This document shows positions 42,244 to 51,795 of a DNA stretch of 64,000 bases, in pieces; position 1 is the stretch's first letter; each line of letters starts with the position of its first letter. The translations under genes and the position numbers were made by a program. This stretch comes from an uncultured Roseibium sp. GTDB lineage: Bacteria; Pseudomonadota; Alphaproteobacteria; Rhizobiales; Stappiaceae. Below the pieces are notes generated by a model, which saw nothing but the letters and a program-made list of their open reading frames with translations, was not told the origin of the DNA and made no database searches. The DNA is taken from contig NZ_OY780958.1 in the NCBI RefSeq assembly GCF_963675985.1, positions 3,782,001 through 3,846,000 of the forward strand, given 5' to 3'.

Positions 42244-43656
42244 ATGCCGACAAATCGCACCTATGAGCAGATATCCGTCGGGGATACGGCTGAAATTTCG
42301 AGGGTCTGCACCGCGAACGACCTCCTGGTCTTTGCCCATGCCTCCGGTAACCACAATCCGCTGCATCTGCCGGATACGGACTGGACCGGCGACGGCAAGA
42401 TCGACAAGCCGGTCGCTCCGTCCATGTGGATCGGCGCCCTGGTGTCCGCGGTTCTCGGCAATATCCTTCCCGGACCCGGGACGATCTACAGGAGCCAGAC
42501 CTTCAACTTCCGTGACCGGGTCGCTGTCGGCGAGACCGTGACGGTCCGGCTCGAAGTCACGTCCAAGCTTCCGGACGGTGTGGTGGAACTCGATGTCAGG
42601 GTGACCAAGGACGACGGCACCCTGGTCGCGGACGGCACAGCCGGCGTTGTCGCGCCGACCCGGACCATTGAATTCGCCGCCTCGCATCTTCCCTCCCTGC
42701 TCGTGGAACGGCACCGGCATTTCAACCGGCTGCTGGAATTGGCGAAGACGCTTCCGGCGCTGCCGACAGCCGTGGTCGCTCCGGATGATCCCAATTCCCT
42801 GGAAGGCGCCCTGAAGGCCGCCCGGGAAGGCCTGATCCAGCCGGTGCTGATCGGCGCGGGCGATCGCATCAGAAAGGCGGCGGAAACACTCGGGGAAGAC
42901 GTTTCCGGCCACGAACTGATCGACATCGAGAACGAATCCGAGGCCGCCGCACGCGCGGTCGCCATGGTTCACGAGGGCAAGGTCCGTGCGGTCATGAAGG
43001 GCCACCTGCATACGGATGACCTTCTGCATCACGTGGTCAAAAGCGACGGCGGGCTGCGCACCAAGAGGCGGATCAGCCACGTCTTCGTCATGGACATTCC
43101 CGGGCGCGAGACCCCGGTCCTGATTTCCGACGCGGCGATCAACATCGTGCCCGACCTCAACACCAAGGTCGACATCACCCAGAACGCGATCGACTGCGCG
43201 CTGTCGCTTGGTCTGGAAACCCCGAAGGTCGGCATTCTGTCGGCGATCGAGACGGTCAATCCGGCCATTCCCTCCAGCCTTGATGCGGCGGTCCTGTCCA
43301 AGATGGCCGAACGTGGACAGATAAAGGGCGGCATCGTCGATGGCCCGCTGGCGATGGACAATGCCATCGACGTTCAGGCTGCCCGGACGAAAGGCATCAC
43401 CTCGCTGGTTGCCGGTCACGCCGAAGTCCTGATCGTGCCCAATCTGGAATCCGGCAACATGCTCGCCAAGGAACTGACCTTCATCGCCCATGCGGAAGCC
43501 GCCGGGCTGGTGATCGGCGCCAAGGTTCCCGTCATGCTGACGAGCCGTGCCGACGATGTCCGGGCAAGGCTCGCGTCCTGCGCCCTCGCTCTCCTTTACA
43601 ATTACTGGCAGGTCAACGGCGCACCGGTCGCACTCCTGAAAAGCGGGGAAGACTGA
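42244..43656 (+). CDS. MaoC-type enoyl-CoA hydratase fused to phosphate acetyl/butyryltransferase
   Basis: A 470-residue fusion. Residues 1-150 form a MaoC/hot-dog hydratase domain (VFAHASGNHNPLHL with the catalytic D/H region). Residues 160-470 form a PTA_PTB domain (AMVHEGKVRAVMKGHLHTDDL, then NIVPDLNTKVDITQNAI). The second half transfers acyl groups between CoA and phosphate. With ackA two bases downstream it makes an acyl-CoA/acyl-phosphate/carboxylate pathway. The ATG at 42244 follows AAGGGGA. The same fusion is common in alphaproteobacteria. Confidence 0.9.
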   Translation: MPTNRTYEQISVGDTAEISRVCTANDLLVFAHASGNHNPLHLPDTDWTGDGKIDKPVAPSMWIGALVSAVLGNILPGPGTIYRSQTFNFRDRVAVGETVTVRLEVTSKLPDGVVELDVRVTKDDGTLVADGTAGVVAPTRTIEFAASHLPSLLVERHRHFNRLLELAKTLPALPTAVVAPDDPNSLEGALKAAREGLIQPVLIGAGDRIRKAAETLGEDVSGHELIDIENESEAAARAVAMVHEGKVRAVMKGHLHTDDLLHHVVKSDGGLRTKRRISHVFVMDIPGRETPVLISDAAINIVPDLNTKVDITQNAIDCALSLGLETPKVGILSAIETVNPAIPSSLDAAVLSKMAERGQIKGGIVDGPLAMDNAIDVQAARTKGITSLVAGHAEVLIVPNLESGNMLAKELTFIAHAEAAGLVIGAKVPVMLTSRADDVRARLASCALALLYNYWQVNGAPVALLKSGED

Positions 43657-43658
43657 TC

Positions 43659-44843
43659 ATGGCGGATCAGCCGGATATCCTGGTCCTGAACTCCGGGTCC
43701 TCGTCGATCAAATTCAATCTTTACGAAGGCGAACGGCAACTCATATCTGGCCAGATTTCCGGCCTTGGCGTCCAACCCCATATCCATCTGCACCTGCATG
43801 GCAGGACGGAAGACCTCAACGAGGATCTCACTGCCGAAGACGGCGCGACCCACGAAACCGCCCTGGCGGCCCTGCTCACCATCCTGGAGCGCGAAACGGG
43901 GAAGATCTCCGTGGAGGCGATCGGGCATCGGGTGGTGCATGGCGGCGTCGACTATGCGGCCCCACTGGTGCTCGACGATGAAAAGCTCGACGCACTGGCC
44001 CGGCTCAATCCGCTGGCGCCCCTGCACCAGCCGCATAATCTCGCCGGCATCCACGCGTCGCGGACCGCTTTCCCGAAGGCCTTGCAGGTTGCCTGTTTCG
44101 ACACGGCTTTCCACCGCCACCACCCGTGGGTGAACGACACCTTCGCCCTGCCCCGCAGCCTCTACGACGAAGGCATCCGGCGTTACGGTTTTCACGGCCT
44201 GTCCTACGAATACATCTGTTCCTACCTGCAAGAGCACCACGTGGAGGCTTTCGGCGGAAAGCTCGTGGTTGCCCATCTGGGCAACGGCGCCTCCATGTGC
44301 GCCATCGACAAAGGACGGAGCATTGGTTCCACGATGGGCTTTACCGCACTCGACGGTCTGCCCATGGGAACGCGGTGCGGCCAGCTCGACCCCGGTGTCG
44401 TGCTCTATCTCCTGACCATCAAGGGCATGAGCGCCGACGAGATTTCGGACCTGCTCTACAAGGGTTCAGGTCTCAAAGGCCTTTCGGGCCTCAGTTCGGA
44501 CATGCGCCTCCTGAGCGAGAGCGACGATCCGGCGGCGGCAGAAGCGATCGACTATTTCGTGTTCCGGATCCGGCGGGAACTCGGCTCCATGGCGGCGATC
44601 CTGCGCGGGCTGGACACGCTCGTATTCACGGGCGGGATTGGCGAACATTCCGCGCTGGTACGCGAACGGGTCTGCGAGGATCAGGACTGGCTCGGCCTCA
44701 AGATCGACCCGCAAAAAAACGCGTCGAACGCCGCCGACATTTCCGCTGAAGGCTCAAAGGTCAGGATCATGGCCGTCCTGACCAACGAGGAAGAGATGAT
44801 CCGCCGGCACACCCTGGAATTGCTTGAAGGTGGTGCCGGCTAA
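43659..44843 (+). CDS. ackA: Acetate/propionate family kinase
   Basis: A 394-residue ASKHA-fold kinase interconverting acetyl phosphate (or propionyl phosphate) and the acid with ATP. The sequence shows LVLNSGSSSIKFNLY at the start, IGHRVVHGG, CFDTAFHRHHPWV with the catalytic-site region, AHLGNGASMCAIDKG, and TGGIGEHSALVRER late. It starts two bases after the MaoC-PTA fusion gene, so the two are co-expressed. Its 3' end overlaps the convergent solute-binding protein gene by four bases. Confidence 0.95.
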   Translation: MADQPDILVLNSGSSSIKFNLYEGERQLISGQISGLGVQPHIHLHLHGRTEDLNEDLTAEDGATHETALAALLTILERETGKISVEAIGHRVVHGGVDYAAPLVLDDEKLDALARLNPLAPLHQPHNLAGIHASRTAFPKALQVACFDTAFHRHHPWVNDTFALPRSLYDEGIRRYGFHGLSYEYICSYLQEHHVEAFGGKLVVAHLGNGASMCAIDKGRSIGSTMGFTALDGLPMGTRCGQLDPGVVLYLLTIKGMSADEISDLLYKGSGLKGLSGLSSDMRLLSESDDPAAAEAIDYFVFRIRRELGSMAAILRGLDTLVFTGGIGEHSALVRERVCEDQDWLGLKIDPQKNASNAADISAEGSKVRIMAVLTNEEEMIRRHTLELLEGGAG

Positions 44844-45772
44844 GGCTGTCCGGCCTCTTCCAGAACGGTCTGATATTTCGGCTCGTAGGTTCGCAACAAC
44901 GCACGGTAGTCCGCGTGAACCGACGGCTCCATCCCGCCCGGCATATCCGGCTCGACCGCGAAATAGGCATCCGGCGCCTGATCCTTCATATCCAGGAGGG
45001 CTCCGCGCAATTTTCTCTTGAATTCGTCGGGCAGGGACAGGCGCACGGTGTGGGCGTCGTAAGGGATCGGCGGCGATTGCCAGATTACCTTCAGCCGGTC
45101 CATGCCGGGGGCGCCGGAAAGATAGAACTCGTTCAGGGTGCCCGCGGTGTAGCCGGAGGAGGCACTGCCGGCGAGCGTCGACCACGCCGTTGCCGCGTCC
45201 ACCCTTCCGTCAAGGACCGCCTGCAGGCCATCGACCGGATCCCGCATCCGCACGAGATTGCGGAAGAAGGCCCCGGGATCGGTCCCCTCGGCCGCCAGAT
45301 TTGTCAGAGGCACGCGGTAACCGGTCACCGAATCAGGGGTCTGCACACCAAGCCGGCCACCGGCAAGGTCTGCCAAAGTCAGCGGGCGCTCGGTCTTCCG
45401 GCTAACGATCAGGGCATAGTAGCGCGCGGGGAACGCATCGGGACGCGCCGTCGCCAGCGGCTCCACGCATTCGCACAGGGAATAGGTCGCGGCATAGGCG
45501 GACGATGAAAGCCGGGCATAGTCGATGTCGCCTGCGGCCAGAGCATCGACCACATTCCCCAGCGTATCCAGCAGGAACAGGTCAACCGGCAGGTCGAGGG
45601 CGGCTTCCAGTTCCTCGCGGAACGGTTCGAGGCGGTCGCGGATCGTCTCGTCGGTGCCGACGGCAACGCCGAGCCGAAGCCTGCGGAGGGGATCCGGATT
45701 TTCCTTTTCTGCAGCCGCCGCACCTGTTAACGGGAGCAGGCACGCCAGCATCATGGCAGCAAGTTTTTTCAT
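44840..45772 (-). CDS. PhnD-like phosphate/phosphonate-type solute-binding protein
   Basis: A 310-residue periplasmic binding protein. A signal peptide (MKKLAAMMLACLLPLTGAAA) is followed by a PhnD-type fold with LGVAVGTDETIRDRLEPF, GDIDYARLSSSAYAATY and GVQTPDSVTGYRVPL. No permease or ATPase gene is adjacent, so it may be an orphan receptor or serve a distant transporter. The ATG at 45772 is chosen because it begins directly at the signal peptide; the frame extends upstream without a sensible start. The ligand is unknown. Confidence 0.8.
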   Translation of the reverse strand: MKKLAAMMLACLLPLTGAAAAEKENPDPLRRLRLGVAVGTDETIRDRLEPFREELEAALDLPVDLFLLDTLGNVVDALAAGDIDYARLSSSAYAATYSLCECVEPLATARPDAFPARYYALIVSRKTERPLTLADLAGGRLGVQTPDSVTGYRVPLTNLAAEGTDPGAFFRNLVRMRDPVDGLQAVLDGRVDAATAWSTLAGSASSGYTAGTLNEFYLSGAPGMDRLKVIWQSPPIPYDAHTVRLSLPDEFKRKLRGALLDMKDQAPDAYFAVEPDMPGGMEPSVHADYRALLRTYEPKYQTVLEEAGQP

Positions 45773-45863
45773 GTTCACACGAATACCATCCCATGATGGT
45801 TTTTTATGGTCGTTCCGATTCGTCCCACCCAATATCCGGCCCCCCTTCCTCCCAGGAGCCCCC

Positions 45864-46481
45864 ATGCCCAAATCCGTCGACACGGTCGTTTTCGACATCG
45901 GTAACGTTCTGATCGAGTGGGATCCGGAGAACCTCTATAGCAAGCTTATTCCGGACCCGGACGAACGCCACCGCTTTTTGAACGAGATCTGCACCATGGA
46001 CTGGAACCTTCAACAGGATCTTGGGCGATCCTGGGAAGAGGCGGTCGGCGAGTTGACCGCCATTTATCCGGAGCACAAGGATCTGATTGCCGCTTATTCC
46101 GATCGCTGGCACGAGATGGTTCCGGGCGAGGTTCCCGGCAGTGTCGAAATCCTGGAGGAGCTGAAGACCGCCGGCGTTCCGCTCTATGCGATCACCAATT
46201 TTTCGAACGAGAAATTCACCGAAGCCAAGACCCGCTTCCCGTTCCTGGCCTCAAGCTTTCTGGACACCGTCGTCTCCGCCGAAGAACGGCTTTTGAAGCC
46301 GGACCGGCGCATCTTCGAAGCGCTGCTGACCCGCAACAATCTGGAAGCGGCCGCCTGCGTCTTCATCGACGACTCGGCGAAAAACGTCGAAGGCGCCCGG
46401 GCGGCGGGGCTTGAGGCGATCCATTTCACCGGAGCCGACAAGCTGCGCGCCGACCTGACAGAGTTCGGCTTCAGGGTCTGA
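45864..46481 (+). CDS. HAD-family hydrolase, haloacid dehalogenase-like
   Basis: A 205-residue HAD phosphatase with motif I VVFDIGNVLIEWDP (nucleophile Asp), motif II AITNFSNEKF, motif III Lys in LKPDRRIFEALL, and motif IV VFIDDSAKNVEGA. The cap domain is the C1 helical type, and the subgroup resembles YihX/epoxide-hydrolase-N-like sugar phosphatases. The substrate is unknown. The ATG at 45864 follows CAGGAG. It is transcribed divergently from the PhnD-like gene and converges on the HDAC-family gene. Confidence 0.9.
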   Translation: MPKSVDTVVFDIGNVLIEWDPENLYSKLIPDPDERHRFLNEICTMDWNLQQDLGRSWEEAVGELTAIYPEHKDLIAAYSDRWHEMVPGEVPGSVEILEELKTAGVPLYAITNFSNEKFTEAKTRFPFLASSFLDTVVSAEERLLKPDRRIFEALLTRNNLEAAACVFIDDSAKNVEGARAAGLEAIHFTGADKLRADLTEFGFRV

Positions 46482-46491
46482 CGGCCGGCTA

Positions 46492-47523
46492 TCAGCCGGC
46501 TTCAAACCCTTTGAGGACGTTGACGCAGTTCGTCCCCAGCGCATCGACCGCGTAACCGCCTTCCATCAGGAAGACGGTCGGAATGTCCATCGCCGAGAGC
46601 CGCTGACCAAGCTTCGTGAAGTCGTCGCTCTTGAACTTGAATCCTGAGATCGGGTCGTTTTCGAAACAGTCCATCCCGAGCGAAACGATCAGGATATCCG
46701 GTTTGAAGACCTTAACCCACCGGCAGGCGTCTTCAAGGGCCGGCGCATAGCCGTCCCAGTCCGTGCCAAGCGGCAGCGGCCAGTTCCGGTTGAAGCCGGT
46801 TCCGGCGTTTTCCCCGGTTTCGTCCTCATGACCCAGGAAATAGGGATATTCCTGCATCGGATCCGAATGCAGCGACAGGAACAGGACGTCGGAGCGGTCG
46901 TAGAAGATCGACTGCGTCCCGTTGCCGTGATGGTAATCCACATCGAGGATGGCGACCCGGTCGGTGCCGTTGTCGCGCAGCCATTGCGCCGCGATGGCCG
47001 CATTGTTCAGGAAGCAGTAGCCGCCGAAGAAATCGCGGCCGCTGTGATGGCCCGGCGGACGGCACAGGCCGAAGGCCGCTGTCTCGCCTTCCTTCACCAG
47101 TTTCGCCGCCGTCAGGGCGGTGTTCGCCGAGGCTTTCGCCGCGGCAAACGTGTGTTCGCCGAGCGGTGTCCCGGCATCCATGGAATAGCGACCGAGCAGC
47201 CCGTCGATATGATTTGGGGCGACATCGGATCTCAATGTGCGGACCGGCCAGACGAAGGGAAAGGCTTCTTTGGTGCGCCCGGCGGCCGTCCAGCGGCTCC
47301 AGAAACTTTCCATGAAATTCAGATATTCGGGATCGTGCACCCGCTGCAGCGGACGAAGGCCGAAGTCCTCCGGTTCCATGACCTCGCCGAGCCCGCGTTC
47401 CTCCACGGTCCGCAGGACGATCCTGGCGCGTTCCGGGATCTCGACCGCCGGCTTCAACTCGCCGTCGGAAATTTCCTGTTTCGGGTCATGATTGAGCTGA
47501 AGAGAAGAAAAGACGGTTTTCAA
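46492..47523 (-). CDS. Histone deacetylase-family (acetylpolyamine) amidohydrolase
   Basis: A 343-residue zinc amidohydrolase. Catalytic-site motifs are the RPPGHHSGRDFFGGYCFLNN region (paired His), ILDVDYHHGNGTQSIFYDR (Asp and His ligands), and later SLGMDCFENDPISGF. In bacteria these proteins deacetylate polyamines or other acetamides. The start is taken as TTG at 47523: AGGGG lies seven bases upstream and the protein then begins KTVFSSLQLNHDPKQEI, as in relatives. A GTG 21 bases upstream is the alternative. Confidence 0.88.
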   Translation of the reverse strand: MKTVFSSLQLNHDPKQEISDGELKPAVEIPERARIVLRTVEERGLGEVMEPEDFGLRPLQRVHDPEYLNFMESFWSRWTAAGRTKEAFPFVWPVRTLRSDVAPNHIDGLLGRYSMDAGTPLGEHTFAAAKASANTALTAAKLVKEGETAAFGLCRPPGHHSGRDFFGGYCFLNNAAIAAQWLRDNGTDRVAILDVDYHHGNGTQSIFYDRSDVLFLSLHSDPMQEYPYFLGHEDETGENAGTGFNRNWPLPLGTDWDGYAPALEDACRWVKVFKPDILIVSLGMDCFENDPISGFKFKSDDFTKLGQRLSAMDIPTVFLMEGGYAVDALGTNCVNVLKGFEAG

Positions 47524-47577
47524 GTAAACACCCCTGAAGGACACCTTGGTTACGGTCCGCTCAAACCGGGACCGATG

Positions 47578-48582
47578 TCAGGCCTCTGACGTAAATCTGA
47601 ACTCGGATACGTGCGTATAGGTTTCTCCTGGCCGCAACAAGACGTTCGTGAAATTGTCGTGGTTGGCACTGTCGGGCCAGCGCTGCGGCTCCAGGCACAC
47701 GCCCGCATTGGGGCCGTAGGTCCTGCCTTCAAGGCCCGGCACGGGAACGTCGACCATATAGCCGTCGTAAAGTTGCAGGCCCGGTTCGGTCGTCCACAGT
47801 TCCAGGCGGCAGTTGCCCGACCGATCTTCCACGGCGGCGGCGAACTCCACCTCCTCGCGCGGCGCCTCGGCAAGGCAGAAATTGTGATCGAAGATCACGC
47901 CTTCCTCGCCGGGCTTGCGGCGCAGTTTGCGGCCTTCGCGGAAGTCGTATGGCGTCCATGCCACCTGGCGAATCTCCCCTGTGGGCAAAGCCGCGCCGTC
48001 GACGGGCAGATACGTATCGGCGACGATCTCGACATTATGGTCAAGGACGGTCGGGCTGCCATCGAGATTGAAATAGCTGTGCTGGGTCAGGTTGACGATG
48101 GTCGGCTTGTCGGTGGTCGCCGTAAATTTCACCCGCACTGCGCCGGTGCCGGTCAGGGTGTAGCGCACCAGCGCCTCGACCCGGCCCGGATAGCCCTCCT
48201 CGCCGTCTTCCGAGACGTATTTCAGAAGCACGCTGCCCTTGTCGTGCTGCTCCAGGCTCCAGACCTGGCTGGTAAAACCGGTCTTGCCGCCGTGCAGCTG
48301 ATTGCCGTTTTCATTGGCGCCGAGCTGGTACTTGGTGCCGTCAATGGTCACGGTCGCATTGGAAATCCGGTTGGCGCAGCGGCCGGGCACGGCGCCGAAA
48401 TAGGGCGAGTGGGCGACATAGCTTTCAAGATCGTCGAAGCCGAGCACGACGGAGCGTCCGTTGAATTTCAGGTCCCGGATGATAGCGCCATAGGTCAGCA
48501 CGGCGGCTTCCAGCGGGCCTTTCCTCAGCGTGATTTCCTCAACGACCGTGCCGTCGGCCAGCGTCCCGAATTCGCGGATCAT
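47578..48582 (-). CDS. galM: Aldose 1-epimerase (galactose mutarotase) family protein
   Basis: A 334-residue mutarotase converting alpha and beta anomers of hexoses. The active-site features are NGNQLHGG (first His), NLTQHSYFNLDG (second His) and GVCLEPQRWPDS (catalytic Glu with QxxPD). The length is normal. It is leftward, 103 bases downstream of the phosphohexomutase gene but separated from it by a terminator, so it has its own promoter, which I could not locate. Confidence 0.92.
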   Translation of the reverse strand: MIREFGTLADGTVVEEITLRKGPLEAAVLTYGAIIRDLKFNGRSVVLGFDDLESYVAHSPYFGAVPGRCANRISNATVTIDGTKYQLGANENGNQLHGGKTGFTSQVWSLEQHDKGSVLLKYVSEDGEEGYPGRVEALVRYTLTGTGAVRVKFTATTDKPTIVNLTQHSYFNLDGSPTVLDHNVEIVADTYLPVDGAALPTGEIRQVAWTPYDFREGRKLRRKPGEEGVIFDHNFCLAEAPREEVEFAAAVEDRSGNCRLELWTTEPGLQLYDGYMVDVPVPGLEGRTYGPNAGVCLEPQRWPDSANHDNFTNVLLRPGETYTHVSEFRFTSEA

Positions 48583-48623
48583 GGGTTCGACTTTCTTTGT
48601 TCTGCTGATCGAAAAGATATGAA

Positions 48624-48663
48624 GTCAAAAAGAAAGGGGCACAAGTATGCCTTGTACCCCTTT
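48624..48663 (-). terminator. Intrinsic terminator of the phosphohexomutase gene
   Basis: On the minus strand an AAAGGGG/CCCCTTT plus ACAAG/CTTGT stem (one C-A mismatch) with a five-base loop is followed by a U-rich run. It sits 23 bases after the stop of the phosphohexomutase gene. Confidence 0.85.
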
Positions 48664-48685
48664 CACATCTCTCAAGAGACGACGA

Positions 48686-50185
48686 TCAAAGCGTCTGATT
48701 GTAGTCGCCGACTTCCGGGTTTTCGCGCAGGACCGTGTCGACGGCCTTGAACATGGCGTGCAGGCGTTCTTCAGACTCCGGGCTTTCGATCACGACCACC
48801 AGTTCCGGCTTGTTGGACGAGGCGCGTACAAGGCCCCAGGTGCCGTCGTCGGTGACGACGCGCACACCGTTGACGGTGATCAGGTCGGTGATCGGACGGC
48901 CGGCGATGGTCTCACCCTTTTCCTGCATGTCCTTGAACCGGGCGACAACCCGCTCGACGACGTCGTATTTGATCTCGTCCTCGCAATGGGGCGACATGGT
49001 CGGCGAGCCCCAGGTCTTGGGCAGGTCGCGGCGCAGATCCGCCATGGTCTTGTCCGGGTTGCGGTCGAGCATGTCGAGGATCGCGATGGCCGAGACGAGG
49101 CCGTCGTCATAACCGCGGCCGATCGGCGCGTTGAAGAAATAGTGTCCGGATTTCTCGAAGCCGACGATGGCGCCCAGTTCGGTGACCCGGCGCTTGATGT
49201 AGGAATGACCGGTCTTGTAATAGTCCGTCGTGGCACCGTTGGCCTTGAGCACCGGATCGGTGTTGAAGAGCCCGGTCGACTTGACGTCGACGACGAACTT
49301 GCTGTTCGGATAAAGGGCCGAGATATCGCGGGCGAGCATGACGCCGACCTTGTCGGCGAAGATCTCCTCACCCTCATTGTCGACGACGCCGCAACGATCC
49401 CCGTCGCCGTCGAAGCCGAGGCCGACCTCGGCGCCAGTTTCCAGCACCTTGTCGCGCAGGGCATGAAGCATCTTCATGTCCTCCGGGTTGGGATTGTAGC
49501 GCGGGAAGGTGAAGTCGAGTTCGGTGTCGAGCGGAATCACGTCCGCACCCAGGGCTTCCAGGATGCGCGGTGCGAAGGCGCCGGCGGTGCCGTTGCCGCA
49601 GGCGGCGACGATCCTGATCGGGCGCTTCAGCTTCGGCCGTTCGGTCAGGTCGTTGAAATAGACTTCGGGGAAATTCTCCACGAAGCGATAGCTGCCGCCG
49701 CCCTTCAGGTCGAAGGCGGCTTCGAGCACGATCTCCTTCAGCCGGCCCATTTCGTCCGGGCCGAAGGTCAACGGCCGGTTGATGCCCATCTTGACGCCCG
49801 TCCAGCCGTTGTCATTGTGCGAGGCGGTAATCATGGCAACGGCCGGCACGTCGAGTGCGAACTGGGCGAAATAGGCCATCGGCGACAGGGCAAGGCCGAT
49901 GTCATGCACATTGATGCCGGCGGCCAGCAGGCCATTGATGACGGCCATCTTGATCGACGCGGAATAGCTGCGGAAGTCATGGCCGACGACGATGTCCGGG
50001 CGGACGCCGCGCTCATGCATCAGGGTGCCGATGCCCATGCCGAGCGCCTGCATGCCCATCAGGTTGATTTCCTTCTCGAACAACCAGCGGGCGTCGTACT
50101 CGCGGAAGCCGGTCGGCTTCACCATCGGACGGGATTCATACTCGTAGGTGTTCGGCTTCAGCGAAGCCACGGGCTTGGGCAACAT
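48686..50185 (-). CDS. Phosphomannomutase/phosphoglucomutase
   Basis: A 499-residue alpha-D-phosphohexomutase. The phosphoserine loop is ITASHNDNGW with Ser122, the magnesium loop is FDGDGDRCGV near residue 265, the sugar-specificity loop is GFEKSGHYFF, and the C-terminal phosphate-binding region has RASSNKPELVV. It interconverts hexose 1- and 6-phosphates for sugar-nucleotide and polysaccharide synthesis. The ATG at 50185 follows GAGAGG, and the upstream frame lacks family sequence. No gene is seen in the 103 bases before it. Confidence 0.94.
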   Translation of the reverse strand: MLPKPVASLKPNTYEYESRPMVKPTGFREYDARWLFEKEINLMGMQALGMGIGTLMHERGVRPDIVVGHDFRSYSASIKMAVINGLLAAGINVHDIGLALSPMAYFAQFALDVPAVAMITASHNDNGWTGVKMGINRPLTFGPDEMGRLKEIVLEAAFDLKGGGSYRFVENFPEVYFNDLTERPKLKRPIRIVAACGNGTAGAFAPRILEALGADVIPLDTELDFTFPRYNPNPEDMKMLHALRDKVLETGAEVGLGFDGDGDRCGVVDNEGEEIFADKVGVMLARDISALYPNSKFVVDVKSTGLFNTDPVLKANGATTDYYKTGHSYIKRRVTELGAIVGFEKSGHYFFNAPIGRGYDDGLVSAIAILDMLDRNPDKTMADLRRDLPKTWGSPTMSPHCEDEIKYDVVERVVARFKDMQEKGETIAGRPITDLITVNGVRVVTDDGTWGLVRASSNKPELVVVIESPESEERLHAMFKAVDTVLRENPEVGDYNQTL

Positions 50186-50288
50186 CAAAGAACCTCTCTC
50201 AGGGGCAATTGTCTCAGGGGAGCAATCGGTTGTGCAATGGACGGATTGAAAATAAACGTGATCGGATCCAACGGGTCGGGGCTGCAGG

Positions 50289-50786
50289 CTATTGTTCAAG
50301 GATAAGCGTATCATCCGAAATATGAAACCGCTCCAGTCTGCCTAAAGCCGACATTCCCAGCAAGGGCGTTGTCAGCAGGCCGTCTTCAAGGACCATCACG
50401 TCGACGTTCTTCAACCGGATCGGGCCAAGGCGCAGGTCACGCAAGGTAGCGGGTGCGGCCTTCGCAATCCCGTTCGCGGTCTTCACCGGCTTATTATAAT
50501 CGGAAGGTTGCAGAAATATGCCAATGTCGCGAGCGATGCCCTCGGACAAGACAATCGCGGAGGCGCCGGTGTCGACCAGCATGGTGACATCGCGGCCGTT
50601 CATGCGTGCCTCGGTGAGATACTGGCCGTTGCGAGCCATGGCAATTTCGAAAGTCTTCGATCCGGTCCCGGCCTCTCCGCTATCGGCAACCGACTGCGCA
50701 TCCCCAGCACGCCAGTTTTCCATCAGCTTCGGCGCCAAGGGCGCGACAGCCAGCAGGAACAGAACGAACAAAACGTAACGCCACAT
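50289..50786 (-). CDS. Membrane-anchored retropepsin-like aspartic protease (TIGR02281-type)
   Basis: A 165-residue protein with an N-terminal membrane helix (RYVLFVLFLLAVAPLAP) and a single retropepsin domain. The active-site MLVDTGASAIVLSEGIA and the late PLLGMSALGRLERF (substrate-flap/dimer region) are clear. Such proteins dimerise to form one aspartic protease site in the periplasm; targets are unknown. It stands alone between the ribokinase and phosphohexomutase genes. Confidence 0.88.
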   Translation of the reverse strand: MWRYVLFVLFLLAVAPLAPKLMENWRAGDAQSVADSGEAGTGSKTFEIAMARNGQYLTEARMNGRDVTMLVDTGASAIVLSEGIARDIGIFLQPSDYNKPVKTANGIAKAAPATLRDLRLGPIRLKNVDVMVLEDGLLTTPLLGMSALGRLERFHISDDTLILEQ

Positions 50787-50868
50787 GGGAACTCACCAGA
50801 TTTCCGGAACCGGTCTCAACCGGCTGCCGTAATCTTAGCGGCCTGTTCTTATCATCCGGTGAAAGCCG

Positions 50869-51774
50869 CTATTCCGCAGCGAGGGTATCTGCAAGCGCCG
50901 CGATTTCGCGGGCTTCCGGCGCACTCGACTGGGCACCCGTCGCGCCGCAGGCGAGACTTCCCGCGGCAATCGCCTCGCAAAGTGCCCGTTCCAGAGGGGT
51001 CTCGCGGTCGAGGGCCGCGGCCAGGGCGCCGCAAAAGGCATCGCCCGCACCGGTGGTGTCGCGGACCTCCACCTTCGGCGGGCGGATATGGAAGACGTCC
51101 GTTCCCCGTCCGGCAACCACGCCGTCCGAGCCCAGCGTCACGGCGACGAGGCGGTCACCCGTCGCAAGGGCCTTCACGAAACCGGCCGGATCGCCGGGGA
51201 GATCGAGATAAGCACCGATCGCCTCCGCCTCGCCTTCGTTGACGACCAGCACGTCGACCTCGCGCGCAAGACCGGCATAGGCCTTGTCGGGGATCGGGGC
51301 CGGGTTCAAGAAAATGCGGGCGCCCGCGGCGTGCGCGGCTTCGATCGCGATCGTGACCTCGGGTCCTGGAACCTCGCCCTGCATCATCAGCATTTCGCCC
51401 GGATGCAGCGCGTCCTTCAGCCACGTGGCGCTCACCCGCTTGTTGGTGCCGCTTGCCACCATGATCTGGTTCTGGCCCGCCGGTTCCACGCCGATGAAGG
51501 CAAGGCCCGTCGTCCCGTCGAGCGCCCGCACACCGCTCAGGTCGACGCCTGCCGTGCGCAGGTTGGCAAGCGCCAGTTCCGCAAACGGATCCCGACCGAC
51601 GGCGCCGATCATTCTGACATCGGCGCCGGCCTGGCGGGCGGCGAGCGCCTGATTGGCGCCCTTCCCGCCCGGAAAGGTCTGGTGATCGGGCCCGCTGACG
51701 GTTTCCCCCGGCCGTGGCAGCCGGGGCAGGGCGACGACGAAATCAAGATTGATGGAGCCGAAGGACGTGATCAC
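50869..51774 (-). CDS. rbsK: Ribokinase
   Basis: A 301-residue PfkB-family kinase that phosphorylates ribose at O5. The signatures FPGGKGANQALAARQAGADV (substrate) near residue 37 and DTTGAGDAFCGALAAAL (ATP, catalytic Asp) near residue 237 are complete. It follows upp by 21 bases, with the DUF1688 (URC4) gene upstream of that. This suggests that ribose freed during nucleoside or ribosylurea breakdown is captured here. No ribose transporter is adjacent. Confidence 0.93.
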   Translation of the reverse strand: MITSFGSINLDFVVALPRLPRPGETVSGPDHQTFPGGKGANQALAARQAGADVRMIGAVGRDPFAELALANLRTAGVDLSGVRALDGTTGLAFIGVEPAGQNQIMVASGTNKRVSATWLKDALHPGEMLMMQGEVPGPEVTIAIEAAHAAGARIFLNPAPIPDKAYAGLAREVDVLVVNEGEAEAIGAYLDLPGDPAGFVKALATGDRLVAVTLGSDGVVAGRGTDVFHIRPPKVEVRDTTGAGDAFCGALAAALDRETPLERALCEAIAAGSLACGATGAQSSAPEAREIAALADTLAAE

Positions 51775-51795
51775 CGAAGCGCTCCCAGCGTTGCC

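Noticed and set aside
48647..50305. Very long plus-strand frame opposite the phosphohexomutase gene
   Set aside because: Arises from codon bias in the real gene. No motif and no ribosome site.
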